From SAR86 cluster bacterium (GTDB lineage: Bacteria > Pseudomonadota > Gammaproteobacteria > Pseudomonadales > Pseudohongiellaceae): a stretch of DNA of 54,058 bases. Location: positions 1 to 54,058 of the forward strand of contig NVUL01000008.1 in assembly GCA_002401885.1 (NCBI GenBank). The letters are read 5' to 3'. The notes beneath the pieces were generated by a model. It was not told the DNA's origin, searched no databases, and was given only the letters and a program-made list of their open reading frames with translations. Made by a program: the position numbers and the translations under genes. Every line of letters starts with the position of its first letter. The stretch's first letter is position 1. Below, one piece after another: positions 44,296-54,058 of the stretch.

Positions 44296-47200
44296 ATGGC
44301 CGAGAAAGCAAAAATACTCTATGTGGATGATGAGAAAGCCAATCTCACCAGCTTTAAATTTTTATTTAAAGAATATTACGACATTCAGATTGCTGACTCA
44401 GCTGATCTGGGGTTTAAGCTGATGGAACAGACTAATTTTGATCTGGTTCTCTCTGATCAGCGCATGCCTAAAATAAGCGGCACAGAATTCCTGACTAGAA
44501 TACGCAAAGTATATCCCTACCCATTCAGGATGATAGTGACCGGTTTCTCGGACATTGATGCAGTCATCGCTGCTATCAATAGTGGCCACATATACTATTT
44601 CTTCAAGAAACCCTGGGATGAAAATGAAATAAGGATAGTGATCGACCGGGCCATGGACTCTATTAGAATAGAAACTCTAAACAAAAAACTGACGGTTGAT
44701 TTGAAAATAGAACACGAAAAACTGGCAGAGGAAGTGAAATTACGCGCACTGGCACAAAATGACCTCAGCGAGGCAAATGATGATTTAGAGCTGCGTATAG
44801 AAGAACGAACTCGCGCACTGAATGAAAGCAAGGAGTTAGCGGAATCATCTTCACGAATCACGCAATTAACTATAGAAAATATGGGTCAGGGAATATTTAT
44901 GGTTAATGCAGAAGGTAATGTTCTGGTTTGCAACGATGTGTTGCTTGGATATTTGAATATTTCAAAAGAGCAAGCCAAGTCCATACGAAAAGCCGAGGAT
45001 TTACGAACTCTTGCGAGCAAAAGCTTCCTGGAAGAAAATGTTGATCAGTCGGTTAAAATTGCACGAGCAGGTAACACTGCCTCGTTTGACATAATTACAT
45101 TAGGTGGGGTAGTGCTTGAGGTAAACCAGAACCCAATCCCCGGCGGTGGATTTGTCAGGACCTATACCGACGTCACTGAACGCAAGAAAGCCGAAGCGAG
45201 TTTAGTAGAGCAATCCGCGCTGCTAAAATTATTGAGAACCACTGCCACTGACGCCAACTCTGCAACTAATTTTCAAGAAGCCATAGACACTTGCCTTGCC
45301 ACCGTTTGTAAATACACTAATTGGCCGATGGGGCATGCTTACTTCTTGTCGGATGACAATGAGAATCTTTTGGTTTCTTCCGGTATCTGGCACCTGGATG
45401 ATCCAAAAAAATTTAGGGCATTCGTCGATATAAGCGAAAAAATGACCTACAAAGCTGGCATTGGCTTACCTGGCCGAGTGCTGGAGAGCGGAAATCCGGA
45501 ATGGGTCAAGGACGTCACTGGGGAAGCCAATTTTCCCCGAGCGAAAGTCGCAGAGGACCTCAACGTTCACGGCGCCTTCGCGTTGCCAGTACTCTCCAGA
45601 AAAAAAGTAGTGGGTGTACTCGAGTTCTTCACTGAAAAGCCAGAAGAGCTGGACGAATCGTTGCTTGCCACCGCGGCTCACATTGGTGGTCAATTGGGTA
45701 GCGTATTTGATCGCGTTCAGATAGAAAATACGCTGAGAACCGAGCGCGAGAGACTGGATTCAGCCTTGCGTGGCGGAAATCTTGGTTTCTGGGAATATCA
45801 TACAGATTCCAACCAATTCTATTTGAGTAATTTGTATGAAGAGATTCTTGGCTATAAATTACCAGAGGGAGAAAAGGTCTTCATAGCGCCTCTTGAAAAA
45901 TGGGGAGCGATGATCCATACGGATGATGCAAGGCAGGCAACCAAATCCTTTTACATAGCCAGAGATGAAAATCATCGCGAGTATCATGAGGAATATCGAG
46001 TCAAAGCAGCAGATAGCACCTGGAAGTGGTTGCTGACCATTGGTCGAGTTGCGACGGACGATAAAGGTGATCCAACCGATCGCATGCTAGGAATAATGAT
46101 CGACATCACAGGTATGAAACAGTTGCAGAACGCGCTCAATGTGGCGAAAGAGGAGGCAGAGGCAGCATCCGATGCAAAAGCCAGTTTTCTTGCAGCCATG
46201 AGCCATGAGATACGCACACCGATGAATGGCGTTGTTGGCATGGTGGACCTGCTCGCCCAAACCAAGATGGATGCCGAGCAGCAAATCATGTTACAGACCG
46301 TGAAAGATTCGGGACAGTCCTTGTTAACGATAATCAATGACATTCTGGATTTTTCAAAGATTGAGGCTGGCAAACTGGACCTGGAAGCTATCGATACTCA
46401 GGTCACCGATCTGGTTGAAACGTCGGCACAATCGCTTGGTCCAAATGCGACCAGTAAGAACATTCAAGTTGTTACCTTTATTGATACGAAAATCCCTCAA
46501 TACTTACAATTAGATCCGGTACGTGTACGCCAAATTATTACAAATCTTGGAAGTAATGCCATCAAATTCTCCGATAAAGGTGAGGTGTTGATCAGAGCGG
46601 AATTAATTAGCAGCAAAAAAAAGCAAGTAATCGTGCGATTTAGTGTTGTCGATCAAGGCATTGGAATCTCTAAAGAAGCCCAAGCGGGTCTGTTCCAGGA
46701 ATTTAATCAGGCAGATACTTCTACTACTCGAAAATTTGGTGGTACCGGTCTTGGGCTGGCAATTAGCAAACGCCTTACAGAAATGATGGATGGGTCTATT
46801 GGTGTTAATAGCGAATTAGGTCAGGGTTCCACGTTTTATTGTGAATTACCATTCGCTGTCCCCGACGTTGCCGCACGAGTCGGCAAAGAACTCAAGGTCA
46901 ATGACCTTTCTGGCTTGCATATACTATTGGTAAGTCCAAGCAAGAACTACGAAGATGTTTGCTGTCACTATCTTGACCATTGGAATGCAGATGTTTCGAC
47001 GACTACTGACATTGATAGCTGCCTGGCTATTGCTCAAGAACTAGTAGGCACAGAGAAGGCTATCGATATTATCGTCATTCCTTATCTTGATGATCACAAC
47101 AAAGTCGTTGCGATTCGCGAACAATTTATAGAAGTTGGGATGATGCCCTACCCGAGATTTGTTATTGGGGAGGATCCGCGGCAGAAGAGCGAAATATTAC

Positions 47201-48159
47201 AAAAACTGGAAGAGGTTACGCTGATTAACATTAACCCGCTGGCTCGGGCAGGATTCGTGAATGCCGTTGCGATCGCAGCGGGTCGCGCCAGTCCCGAGGT
47301 TCAGCCTGAACGCCAGGGATTTAAGATCAATGGTGGTCGCGCACCAACCCCGAAAGAGGCTCTGGAACAAGGTAAGCTCATCTTGTTGGCAGAAGATAAT
47401 CTAACTAACCAGGACGTCATTCGCAGACAATTGACTCGCCTCGGATATGCCTGCGACATCGCCAGCGACGGCAAGGAAGCTTACGAGATGTGGTGCAAAA
47501 AATCCTACGCTGTACTTCTGACCGACTGCCATATGCCGGAGTGGGACGGTTTCGAACTTACCACCGCGATTCGGAAGGATGAAGAGTCCACAGGCAAACG
47601 ATGTCCAATCATTGCAATCACTGCGAATGCACTACAAGGAGAGGCCGAGAGATGTATAAAAGCAGGGATGGATGACTATATGTCAAAGCCTGTGGAAATG
47701 AAGACGTTACAAGCAACTTTGCATAAGTGGATGGGAGATGGTGGCACTTCTGACGATAAAGGCGTATTAGATCAAGATGGTAAAACCCAACCCTTTCAAT
47801 CTAATGATCAGGTTGGGGAAAGTACGGGTAATGAACCAATAAATGAACGCGCCCTAAAAGATGTATTTGGAGAAGACCTGGAAACGTTTAAGGAAATATT
47901 GACCGACTTTATGGAACCCTCCCAAGCGACCATCAATGATATCCATTCAGGATTTGAGAACAGGTCGGCTGACGAAGTTGGACAGGCAAGTCATAAACTA
48001 AAGTCGGCTGCCTTTAGCGTAGGAGCTGAGGAACTCGGTGAATTGTGTAAAAGCCTTGAAGCCGCAGCTAAAGAAGCAAACTGGAAAGTTATCAGCGATG
48101 GAGTTTCTAAAATAGATGGCTTGATGAAACTGGTAGCGAATTATATCTCTCAGCTTTAA
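44296..48159 (+). CDS. Large soluble hybrid kinase: REC-PAS-GAF-PAS-HisKA-HATPase-REC-HPt
   Basis: This 1287-residue protein starts with a receiver ([11 protein letters not shown], Asp 54 in [20 protein letters not shown]), then a coiled coil, a PAS-like fold ([17 protein letters not shown]), a GAF domain (about 320-480), a second PAS ([11 protein letters not shown]), HisKA ([13 protein letters not shown]), HATPase ([27 protein letters not shown]), a receiver-like domain lacking the acidic pocket (ends AAGRASPEV), a true receiver ([28 protein letters not shown]) and HPt ([14 protein letters not shown]). From HisKA onward it is a clear paralogue of the kinase at 30667-34881. Its stop codon lies at the first bases of the right-hand direct repeat, so it is the last gene of the island. 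Confidence 0.9.
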   Translation: MAEKAKILYVDDEKANLTSFKFLFKEYYDIQIADSADLGFKLMEQTNFDLVLSDQRMPKISGTEFLTRIRKVYPYPFRMIVTGFSDIDAVIAAINSGHIYYFFKKPWDENEIRIVIDRAMDSIRIETLNKKLTVDLKIEHEKLAEEVKLRALAQNDLSEANDDLELRIEERTRALNESKELAESSSRITQLTIENMGQGIFMVNAEGNVLVCNDVLLGYLNISKEQAKSIRKAEDLRTLASKSFLEENVDQSVKIARAGNTASFDIITLGGVVLEVNQNPIPGGGFVRTYTDVTERKKAEASLVEQSALLKLLRTTATDANSATNFQEAIDTCLATVCKYTNWPMGHAYFLSDDNENLLVSSGIWHLDDPKKFRAFVDISEKMTYKAGIGLPGRVLESGNPEWVKDVTGEANFPRAKVAEDLNVHGAFALPVLSRKKVVGVLEFFTEKPEELDESLLATAAHIGGQLGSVFDRVQIENTLRTERERLDSALRGGNLGFWEYHTDSNQFYLSNLYEEILGYKLPEGEKVFIAPLEKWGAMIHTDDARQATKSFYIARDENHREYHEEYRVKAADSTWKWLLTIGRVATDDKGDPTDRMLGIMIDITGMKQLQNALNVAKEEAEAASDAKASFLAAMSHEIRTPMNGVVGMVDLLAQTKMDAEQQIMLQTVKDSGQSLLTIINDILDFSKIEAGKLDLEAIDTQVTDLVETSAQSLGPNATSKNIQVVTFIDTKIPQYLQLDPVRVRQIITNLGSNAIKFSDKGEVLIRAELISSKKKQVIVRFSVVDQGIGISKEAQAGLFQEFNQADTSTTRKFGGTGLGLAISKRLTEMMDGSIGVNSELGQGSTFYCELPFAVPDVAARVGKELKVNDLSGLHILLVSPSKNYEDVCCHYLDHWNADVSTTTDIDSCLAIAQELVGTEKAIDIIVIPYLDDHNKVVAIREQFIEVGMMPYPRFVIGEDPRQKSEILQKLEEVTLININPLARAGFVNAVAIAAGRASPEVQPERQGFKINGGRAPTPKEALEQGKLILLAEDNLTNQDVIRRQLTRLGYACDIASDGKEAYEMWCKKSYAVLLTDCHMPEWDGFELTTAIRKDEESTGKRCPIIAITANALQGEAERCIKAGMDDYMSKPVEMKTLQATLHKWMGDGGTSDDKGVLDQDGKTQPFQSNDQVGESTGNEPINERALKDVFGEDLETFKEILTDFMEPSQATINDIHSGFENRSADEVGQASHKLKSAAFSVGAEELGELCKSLEAAAKEANWKVISDGVSKIDGLMKLVANYISQL

Positions 48160-48323
48160 AGCATCTAACTAATTTGATGGCGCGAGAGTAGTTGGCATCC
48201 GGGAAATAGAGAACAGCTGAATTGGTTTGGCTATCACATGGTTATCGATCGACATTGCAACAGATAGAGTTGCCCTTCGTGAAACGCCCATTCGATATCA
48301 ATATGCTCGCCGTAGACGGCCTC
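48158..48323. repeat. Right copy of the direct repeat flanking the signalling island
   Basis: This is the same-orientation partner of 26339-26498. It begins at the stop codon of the large hybrid kinase and runs into the intact dikinase gene to 48323. About 21.8 kb separate equivalent points of the two copies. Confidence 0.9.
48159..48191 (+). pseudogene. Truncated 3' tail of an acyltransferase gene
   Basis: This reads [14 protein letters not shown], against KYLANLMARE-stop at the end of the intact acyltransferase gene (26340-26372). Nothing of the gene remains upstream, where the hybrid kinase gene ends. It is the mirror of the dikinase remnant at the left junction. Confidence 0.8.
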
Positions 48324-49055
48324 ACAGTTTAACGCAAGATTATGTAATCTATCGAGCTGATCCTCACGAAGACAGAGAGAGTCTTGCCTGATCTGGTCAA
48401 CCTCCCGCTCCCTGGTCTCACCTTCCTCTGTGGCGACTAGCTCGACATCTTTATCGCCCAACACCTGCTCGAGCACGCTTCCCTCACTAGATATTCGATA
48501 GCTGTCGGGAACAACCATGCCGGCAACCACGGCCTCGCCGAGGCCCCAGCTGGCTTCTATATACCTTTCATTCGCGTTTGTAATAGGGTTCTTGGTAAAC
48601 ATGACCCCAGCAACTTCGCTCAGGATTTGTTGCTGAATGACAACGGCTATAGCGGGCTCGCCCTCAACACCCATCTTAACCCGATAGGCGATCGCTTCTG
48701 CAGTAAAGGCGGAGGCGTGAACTTGCTGAATCGCCGCTATCACAGATTCGGCATCCATGACATTGAGTACGGTTAGATGCTGACCGGCAAAACTAGCGTC
48801 CACGGAGTCTTCCCCTACCGCACTTGAGCGAACGGCTACAGCTGGTGCGAATTCTGCAAACAAGGGAGCTATGCTGGCCCTAGCGGCTTCGTCTCCACTG
48901 GCAATCGCACTAACCAGATCCACCGCTAGCGCATAACCTCCTGGCGCAGGTAATTCAGCCCTAAGCGCGAAACCTAAGCTCACACACTTCCCGCCAAACC
49001 GCGCTTCCTCGATCGCGTCTTTAAGGGGTACTGCGCTGCTCACTTGAGCACTCAA
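48234..49055 (-). CDS. PEP/pyruvate dikinase ATP-grasp subunit
   Basis: This 273-residue protein is the ATP-binding domain of the PEP synthase/rifampin phosphotransferase family as a separate chain: GGKCVSLGFALRAELPAPGGYAL at the N-terminus, VAVRSSAVGEDSVDASFAGQ, VVIQQQILSEVAGVMFTKNP, EASWGLGEAVVAGMV, and the final HIDIEWAFHEGQLYLLQCRS. Full-length relatives carry the swivelling His domain on the same chain; here that domain is the upstream gene, overlapping by 4 bp. The pair would move a phosphate from ATP through His to an unknown acceptor. Its 3' end is duplicated at the left island junction. Confidence 0.85.
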   Translation of the reverse strand: MSAQVSSAVPLKDAIEEARFGGKCVSLGFALRAELPAPGGYALAVDLVSAIASGDEAARASIAPLFAEFAPAVAVRSSAVGEDSVDASFAGQHLTVLNVMDAESVIAAIQQVHASAFTAEAIAYRVKMGVEGEPAIAVVIQQQILSEVAGVMFTKNPITNANERYIEASWGLGEAVVAGMVVPDSYRISSEGSVLEQVLGDKDVELVATEEGETREREVDQIRQDSLCLREDQLDRLHNLALNCEAVYGEHIDIEWAFHEGQLYLLQCRSITM

Positions 49056-50713
49056 AGGATATCAACCTCCCCTGTGTCTCCATTAACTCGAATCTTGTCG
49101 CCGTCCTTAATGGATTGACTCGCGTTCTTCGTACCTACGACTCCAGGAATACCAAATTCGCGACTAACGATAGCGGCATGGCTAAGAATTCCACCCCTAT
49201 CGGTAACCAAGGCCCCAATGATAGGAAGGACGACATTGAAACCCGCCGAGGTATTTTTGGTGACAAGTATGTCGCCTTTCTCGAGGCGGTCAAAATCTCG
49301 TGTGCTTAGAATTACCTTGGCAGTTCCTTCATAGACTCCTGGACTCACTGCCAGGCCACTGATCTTCTCAGTAGCCTCTTTGGGCTCATCGAAGACATTG
49401 CCCATTACTAAGCCGAATGCTCTCAAAGTAGGCTGAATCTTAAGGGGTAGAAGTTCCAGCGGTGGTGGGTCGGCTGGCGGATCACCGAGAAATTCAGGCA
49501 CCTCATCAATACTCTTTGTTAGTCGCCACTCGCGCCTTTCCGACAAGTCCCCATCAGTGATGGCAGACTCTCCGTTCAACAATCCTACTAGCTCCTCGTG
49601 CGAGGCGTCTAACGATAACTCTGCATTGGAGAAAACACCCTCCTCAAAAAGTCGGCGCCCTGCTTCTAAAATTGCACAGCGCGAGATGCCAGAACCCCAT
49701 ATATCATTATAAATGCCTCTCTCATCTCGCATTCTATTTGCCAATCTTGCATCCGCGAGACAGAGGTCAAACTCAACTCGATCTGCTTCAGGAATTTTTC
49801 CCCGTATTACCTGCTCAAGCTCTACGTCATACCCGGACTCGCTAGCTGGCTCTGACTCCATTGCCTCGAAAATTCTCGCCATGATGATATTGGGGGACTC
49901 GCGTAAAGTTTTCTCAGATATGCAATATCCACCTATTAACATATGTCCAGTAATAACAAGGTAGTCTTCTAGGGCAGCCATGATCTGCGAATTTTCACGC
50001 ATCTTAGTCAACGCCGTCTCTGGCTCCTGACCCTTTAAATCTTCCTTGCTAATACCAGCATCGGCAATTGCTCCAACTACGGCGACTAGTTGCTCGCCTC
50101 CTATTCCCTTCGACACCGGCGTTGAACCTTTTAGGAGTGGAGCGACATCGACCGGCGTGAGGCCCGACGAAAACGTAGCGGCATCCAAAAAACGCCCGAC
50201 AGGCATCAACGATCCTACGGAATACTTGTGGTGACGATAGACCATTTCCTCAGCATTCACGAAGCAAACCTCTAAATGCGCGATTAATTCCTGCCTGTCT
50301 AGTTTCGCCAATTCGATTGATTGCAGCGAAGTATTTCGTGCGATCGAATCTTTCTTAAGCTCGTCCCATTCCGCTAGGTCTTGCAGCCAGCGACGTGACT
50401 CCACTGACTCATGAGCGGCGTTAACACGCGCTCTAAGCTTAGGGTGGACCTTGAACATGAGTTGCAATAGCCACTTCGGAGGCGGCTTACCACCCGGCTT
50501 TCCCATTACGCCAACTTGCTGCATGAAGAAGAATCCATGTATGAAGGCTGGCTCCAGACGATCTAAGAGAATCCCATATTTTTCCAAGCATTCATGGAAC
50601 CCTCTCGGCAATCCTTCGAAACACTGACTGGAGTATAGAGTCATCGCACCACTGCTATGCGTAGTATCCAAGGTCCATGTACCAGGGCCCGGCGCTTCAA
50701 ATTTTCGCTCCAT
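49052..50713 (-). CDS. PEP-utilising swivelling-His subunit with acceptor-binding region
   Basis: This 553-residue protein ends in a PEP-utilising mobile domain (residues about 465-553): GTAKVILSTRDFDRLEKGD, VTDRGGILSHAAIVSREFGI with the phospho-carrier His in SHAA, and a last strand GDKIRVNGDTGEVDIL. The first 450 residues are mainly helical and resemble the acceptor-binding middle region of rifampin phosphotransferases more than PEP synthase. AAGGAG lies seven bases before the ATG. With the next gene it forms a split dikinase. Position 14 bp after a drug-type exporter suggests modification or handling of a small molecule. Confidence 0.8.
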   Translation of the reverse strand: MERKFEAPGPGTWTLDTTHSSGAMTLYSSQCFEGLPRGFHECLEKYGILLDRLEPAFIHGFFFMQQVGVMGKPGGKPPPKWLLQLMFKVHPKLRARVNAAHESVESRRWLQDLAEWDELKKDSIARNTSLQSIELAKLDRQELIAHLEVCFVNAEEMVYRHHKYSVGSLMPVGRFLDAATFSSGLTPVDVAPLLKGSTPVSKGIGGEQLVAVVGAIADAGISKEDLKGQEPETALTKMRENSQIMAALEDYLVITGHMLIGGYCISEKTLRESPNIIMARIFEAMESEPASESGYDVELEQVIRGKIPEADRVEFDLCLADARLANRMRDERGIYNDIWGSGISRCAILEAGRRLFEEGVFSNAELSLDASHEELVGLLNGESAITDGDLSERREWRLTKSIDEVPEFLGDPPADPPPLELLPLKIQPTLRAFGLVMGNVFDEPKEATEKISGLAVSPGVYEGTAKVILSTRDFDRLEKGDILVTKNTSAGFNVVLPIIGALVTDRGGILSHAAIVSREFGIPGVVGTKNASQSIKDGDKIRVNGDTGEVDIL

Positions 50714-50727
50714 TTCTTTCTCCTTAT

Positions 50728-52086
50728 CTATCGTGAGTCCACTTTGGAATCAACTTTCTTATTCGAGACCGGCAAGAGGAAAGCCGACATCAATACCATA
50801 AATAGCGCACCGGCATAGTAAGGAATCACCGACAAGTGCTGCTCTAGGGTGGTTGTTGGTTCCGACCCAAGACGTAAAGAGAGAACTGAAATTCCCAGAG
50901 CACCACCAAGATAGCGCATTGTGCTCAGGCCGCCAGCAGCCATGCCAGCCTTCTCCTTCTCGATAGCTAACATGCCTGCTGACTGCACAACAGGGCCCGC
51001 CATGCCACCCGCGAAGCCCATTAAGGCCATGGGGAGGATGATATCCATGGGCACAAGTGCCGATTCAAGATCAGAATATAAATACAGACCGAACATATTG
51101 GTACAGGCAGCCAGCACAGCGGTGTAACGGATTCCAATTAGCCTACCGGCTACTGCAGACATAGGACCGCCGAGCATCATACAGAGTGTCATTGCCGTTA
51201 AAGCGCCGGCAATTTCGATCTCTGCGACCTGACGAATATCTACGAAGAAAATAGGCAGCTGGAATAACAGCGCATACATGGTGAAATTACCAAACGCTGT
51301 CGTGCAACCCGCAGCCACATAAGCGGGGCGCTTAAAAAAGCGCGGATCGAATACGGGCTCATCAACCCTCAGCTGCACCCAAACGAATAGGCTGAGAAGT
51401 AAAATGCCCGAAACAAGTAAACGCAGGTCTACGGCATCACCGATAAATCCGAGCTGAAGCGCTCCGATAGCAAAGGCAAGCAATACCGTGCTACGTAAGT
51501 CGAGTCGACCTTTGGGTTTTTCTTCCTGCGGCTTCGATGTCATGACAATCAGGCCTAGTGCAAGCAATGCCCAAGGCACGTTCACGAGGAAAATTGCTGG
51601 CCAATCGAAGAATTGAGTTAGCGCCCCGCCTAGAAGTGGGCCCACGGCTGCGGCTGCTCCCATGGTGGCACCGAATATGCCGTACGCGAAGGGCAGCATG
51701 GATTCGGGAAGCTGCGTTCTCAACATAGCCGACGCATTCGGCACAATCATGGCGCTCGCGGCGGCCATCATCATCCTGGAAATTAATAATACCTCGATGC
51801 TGCGGACCAAATACGCCAACAACGATCCAAGCATGAACACGGCCAAGCCTATATAGAGGGCCTTCTGATAGCCAATGATGTCCCCCAGCTTCCCCGCTGG
51901 TGCCTGACCGATAACGGATATGAGCAAGTAACCACCGACCAGCAGCTGCGTTGCGGTCCCCGGGTCCATTTCCATGAACGCGGCTATTTGCGGCATGGCC
52001 ACCGCAATCGAGGTGGAGCCTAGGGGAGCTAGAGCAGAAGCGAGCAAGACACCGGCTAGTAGGAGAAACGTACGTTTTTCAGGCAA
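50728..52086 (-). CDS. MFS exporter, DHA2-like
   Basis: This 452-residue protein has twelve to fourteen membrane helices with MFS marks: STSIAVAMPQIAAFM (motif near helix 1), GKLGDIIGYQKAL (motif A), and GPLLGGALTQFFDWPAIFLVNVPW typical of drug:H+ antiporter (DHA2/EmrB-like) exporters. It probably exports a small hydrophobic or amphipathic compound. It is the first gene of a three-gene operon with the split dikinase (gaps 14 bp and -4 bp), so substrate handling may be shared, for example efflux plus inactivation. The substrate is unknown. Confidence 0.85.
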   Translation of the reverse strand: MPEKRTFLLLAGVLLASALAPLGSTSIAVAMPQIAAFMEMDPGTATQLLVGGYLLISVIGQAPAGKLGDIIGYQKALYIGLAVFMLGSLLAYLVRSIEVLLISRMMMAAASAMIVPNASAMLRTQLPESMLPFAYGIFGATMGAAAAVGPLLGGALTQFFDWPAIFLVNVPWALLALGLIVMTSKPQEEKPKGRLDLRSTVLLAFAIGALQLGFIGDAVDLRLLVSGILLLSLFVWVQLRVDEPVFDPRFFKRPAYVAAGCTTAFGNFTMYALLFQLPIFFVDIRQVAEIEIAGALTAMTLCMMLGGPMSAVAGRLIGIRYTAVLAACTNMFGLYLYSDLESALVPMDIILPMALMGFAGGMAGPVVQSAGMLAIEKEKAGMAAGGLSTMRYLGGALGISVLSLRLGSEPTTTLEQHLSVIPYYAGALFMVLMSAFLLPVSNKKVDSKVDSR

Positions 52087-52666
52087 AGGCGGGCATCCCG
52101 GTGAAGGCTCAATCAGAATCGATAAAAGATTCTAAAGCTTCCGCCGCCCAAGTAATAGTGTCGAGCCAAAAATGACTCAGAGCGTAGGGGATTAGAGAAT
52201 TACCGTTGTGGAAGTATTCCTGACCTGAGCACTACCATCGAATGGAGGATTTGATGGTGCGCCGGAGGAGAGTATATTCAATCCAATTATTCCATATATT
52301 GGAAGATTGGGAAGCCGTTCATCAACATACAAACGCTGAATTTACCCTAGAACCATGAACACCAGAATCAACCAGTCTAAATGCTAATACCACGCACCCA
52401 CCTTTTGGGGAACAACTGAGGTATTTCTAGATGGAAGGGAGTTCCTGAGTCAAGACTAATCGATAGACAGCGCCACTCAAGTCACCCCCCCCCTAATCGA
52501 TGGGTTATTTCATCTAATTCCCAAAAACCCCTCATTTCAACCCTCTTGGCCCAAAGCTTAACTAGTTGTTTATACTGATAATTCCATTTCTTATTGACTT
52601 GATCGAACTTTAAGTTCAAGTTCTCCTATAGACCTCTTAAAACACCTCCTCAATTGAGGGCTGAAG
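52087..52666. other. Divergent spacer with two inverted repeats
   Basis: No gene is evident in these 580 bp between divergent genes. AGAATC (52115-52120) and GATTCT (52128-52133) form an inverted repeat 30-47 bp before the MFS start, a possible operator. GAACTT-T-AAGTTC (52605-52617) is a perfect palindrome about 50 bp before the plus-strand gene. GAGGG seven bases before 52667 is that gene's ribosome site. Confidence 0.45.
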
Positions 52667-54058
52667 ATGAAAATCATTTCTTTGAAAATGATTGATTCAT
52701 TCTCCCAGGCATTGTGTTTATGCCTTCTCATTTTTTGTAACTCCACAATCATAGCCGCTGAGTACGATGATTTTCATGGCTCCGAGATAGACCCAGACCT
52801 GTGGAACATTTTTGCTGATGCTAATGAGAGTGATAAAGCTAACGCCATTAGCTTATCGGATGGATTTTTACACGCCGATATTCCAGCGAGCTTAAGATTC
52901 GTCAACCTTACATCTACAAGAAAATTCACTGGGGATGTGGAATTTGTTCTCGATTTCAGAGATTTCCACTCAAACGCCACGACTTTTTCGGGAGGCCCTC
53001 CAAGTCTTGCTCTCTCTTTAATATGGGAAAATCAATGTCTTTTGGTGACTATTTATCAGCAAGATCACCAGAACTATGTGGGCAGCGCTTATTGTAACGA
53101 TCCGAATGGTTCTAGCATCCCTACCGAGGCCACATCCGGGCTATTAATAATATCTCGAATTGGATCAACCATAACTTCCTACTATGATACTGGCGCGGGT
53201 CCCCTTCCTCTCGGATCGTTTAGCGGTGTTGATACTTCCGACGTAAACATAGGAATTGAATTTCAAACTGGGGCCAATGGATCTATGCAAGTTTCATCTG
53301 ATTACTTGATTTATGAAGATCATGTTTTCACATCCACTGATTCCGATCATGATACCGATCCAGACCCAACTCCAGTACCCGAATCCGAACCCGAACCCGA
53401 ACCCGAACCCGAACCCGAAATCAATCTATCCCCACCGGGAAATCTAACATCATTGGTTGATGGATCCAGCCTTAGTTTTTCCTGGTCAGAAGTAAATGAT
53501 GCCGAGGGTTATCGCTTGTACTACGGAGTTTCTCCAAGCCTTTATATTGGTTCAGTAGATTTAAATAATGTAACTTCCATTGCCGCGGAGAACGTCACCG
53601 CTGGCAGCTATTATGTAGTGATTTCTGCATACAGTGGAAATTCTGAAAGTGATTTTTCCAATGAAGTAAATGTACTCATTGAGGAAGTTGTTCCTATTGA
53701 GATTGTCATTCCACCGCCAGAGAATTTTGCGGTTTCGATTGATGGGGATACAATTACTCTGAGCTGGTCGGCGGTTGAGTCTGCAACTGACTATGAGCTG
53801 TTCTATGGGGTCTCCTCAAACGAGTATCTGGACTCCGTACTATTGGGCAATTTATCCCTTGTAACAATTCCTGGTGTTCCGAATGGAACCTATTTTCTTG
53901 CAATTGTTACGCACTCTGAAGAGAAGGCAAGTGAACTCTCTAGTGAAATCAGCTTTAGTGTCCTTTCATTTGATCTCGATATTGTCGGGAGCAATTCCAC
54001 ATCTGTTGTTCCTGGAGAACTCCTGACAATTTTTATGGCGGGGTCCGATTATGATCCA
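52667..54058 (+). CDS. Secreted Fn3-repeat protein, C-terminus outside window
   Basis: The frame is open from ATG 52667 to the window end (464 codons). A signal peptide covers about residues 1-33 (LCLCLLIFCNSTIIAA). Residues 35-220 look like a beta-sandwich of the LamG or glycan-binding type (YDDFHGSEIDPDLW, FTGDVEFVLDFRDF, SLIWENQCLLVTIY). A Pro-Glu linker follows, then at least two fibronectin-III-like modules (ISLSWSAVE-type strands: SLSFSWSEVNDAEGYRLYYG and ITLSWSAVESATDYELFYG). It is probably an extracellular or surface carbohydrate-active or adhesive protein; the functional domain may lie beyond the window. Confidence 0.8.
   Translation, partial: MKIISLKMIDSFSQALCLCLLIFCNSTIIAAEYDDFHGSEIDPDLWNIFADANESDKANAISLSDGFLHADIPASLRFVNLTSTRKFTGDVEFVLDFRDFHSNATTFSGGPPSLALSLIWENQCLLVTIYQQDHQNYVGSAYCNDPNGSSIPTEATSGLLIISRIGSTITSYYDTGAGPLPLGSFSGVDTSDVNIGIEFQTGANGSMQVSSDYLIYEDHVFTSTDSDHDTDPDPTPVPESEPEPEPEPEPEINLSPPGNLTSLVDGSSLSFSWSEVNDAEGYRLYYGVSPSLYIGSVDLNNVTSIAAENVTAGSYYVVISAYSGNSESDFSNEVNVLIEEVVPIEIVIPPPENFAVSIDGDTITLSWSAVESATDYELFYGVSSNEYLDSVLLGNLSLVTIPGVPNGTYFLAIVTHSEEKASELSSEISFSVLSFDLDIVGSNSTSVVPGELLTIFMAGSDYDP
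53381..53419 (+). repeat. In-frame GAACCC hexamer repeat (Glu-Pro linker)
   Basis: Five perfect GAACCC units (53387-53416), preceded by GAATCC, encode a Glu-Pro linker between the beta-sandwich and the first Fn3 module. A hexamer run can expand or shrink by slippage without breaking the frame. Confidence 0.85.

Noticed and set aside
52250..52370. TTTGATGG-containing stretch resembling the start of the island repeat
   Set aside because: The match is only a dozen bases with gaps; the rest of the 160-bp repeat is absent.

Overview
The window looks like the chromosome of an aerobic, probably marine gammaproteobacterium; I cannot name the genus. The reasons are a FabY-type ketoacyl synthase, an HPF/RaiA-type ribosome factor, a class I fumarase, a Pseudomonas-like assimilatory nitrate operon with NarK-type transporter, kinase/phosphatase and NirBD, and sigma-54/NtrC-like promoters. 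Both edges cut through large secreted proteins: an RHS/YD-repeat protein on the left (minus strand) and an Fn3-repeat protein on the right (plus strand).

Left part (1-24.2 kb): RHS protein; a two-gene HPF/DUF1244 operon with a clear terminator; a small membrane protein; a VanY-type peptidase; a periplasmic metallo-beta-lactamase-fold hydrolase; fabY. Then comes a long co-directional minus-strand nitrate assimilation cluster (19.6 to 7.2 kb): nitrate transporter, PP2C-protein kinase fusion, nirB, nirD, molybdopterin nitrate reductase, a DmsB-DmsC fusion, a PhzF-family protein and a HemD-like uroporphyrinogen-III synthase. Two sigma-54 (-24/-12) promoters, one before the transporter and one before nirB, each have an NtrC-like palindrome about 120-130 bp upstream. 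Fumarase, an enoyl-CoA hydratase and a DnaJ/VWA pair follow.

Central part (26.3-48.3 kb): a signalling island of about 21.8 kb lies between an OafA-type acyltransferase and a split PEP-dikinase system. It is bracketed by imperfect direct repeats of about 160 bp. Each repeat carries the 3' ends of both neighbouring genes, so the left junction holds a truncated dikinase tail and the right junction a truncated acyltransferase tail. This is the pattern expected from single-crossover integration or duplication. Inside are a receiver-adenylate cyclase, two receiver-EAL proteins plus a third with a degenerate EAL domain, two large paralogous hybrid kinases with HPt domains, a decayed IS91-type transposase, and a complete stressosome module. 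That module comprises a globin-coupled RsbR, RsbS, RsbT and RsbX, followed by a hybrid kinase whose N-terminus looks like a dead RsbT domain and by a receiver-kinase. The parts suggest a gas- or redox-sensing stressosome feeding a multi-step phosphorelay with c-di-GMP and cAMP outputs. This is the most interesting system here.

Right part (48.2-54 kb): a split rifampin-phosphotransferase-like dikinase (ATP-grasp protein plus swivelling-His protein) in an operon with a DHA2-type MFS exporter, then a 580-bp divergent spacer and the start of the secreted Fn3 protein.
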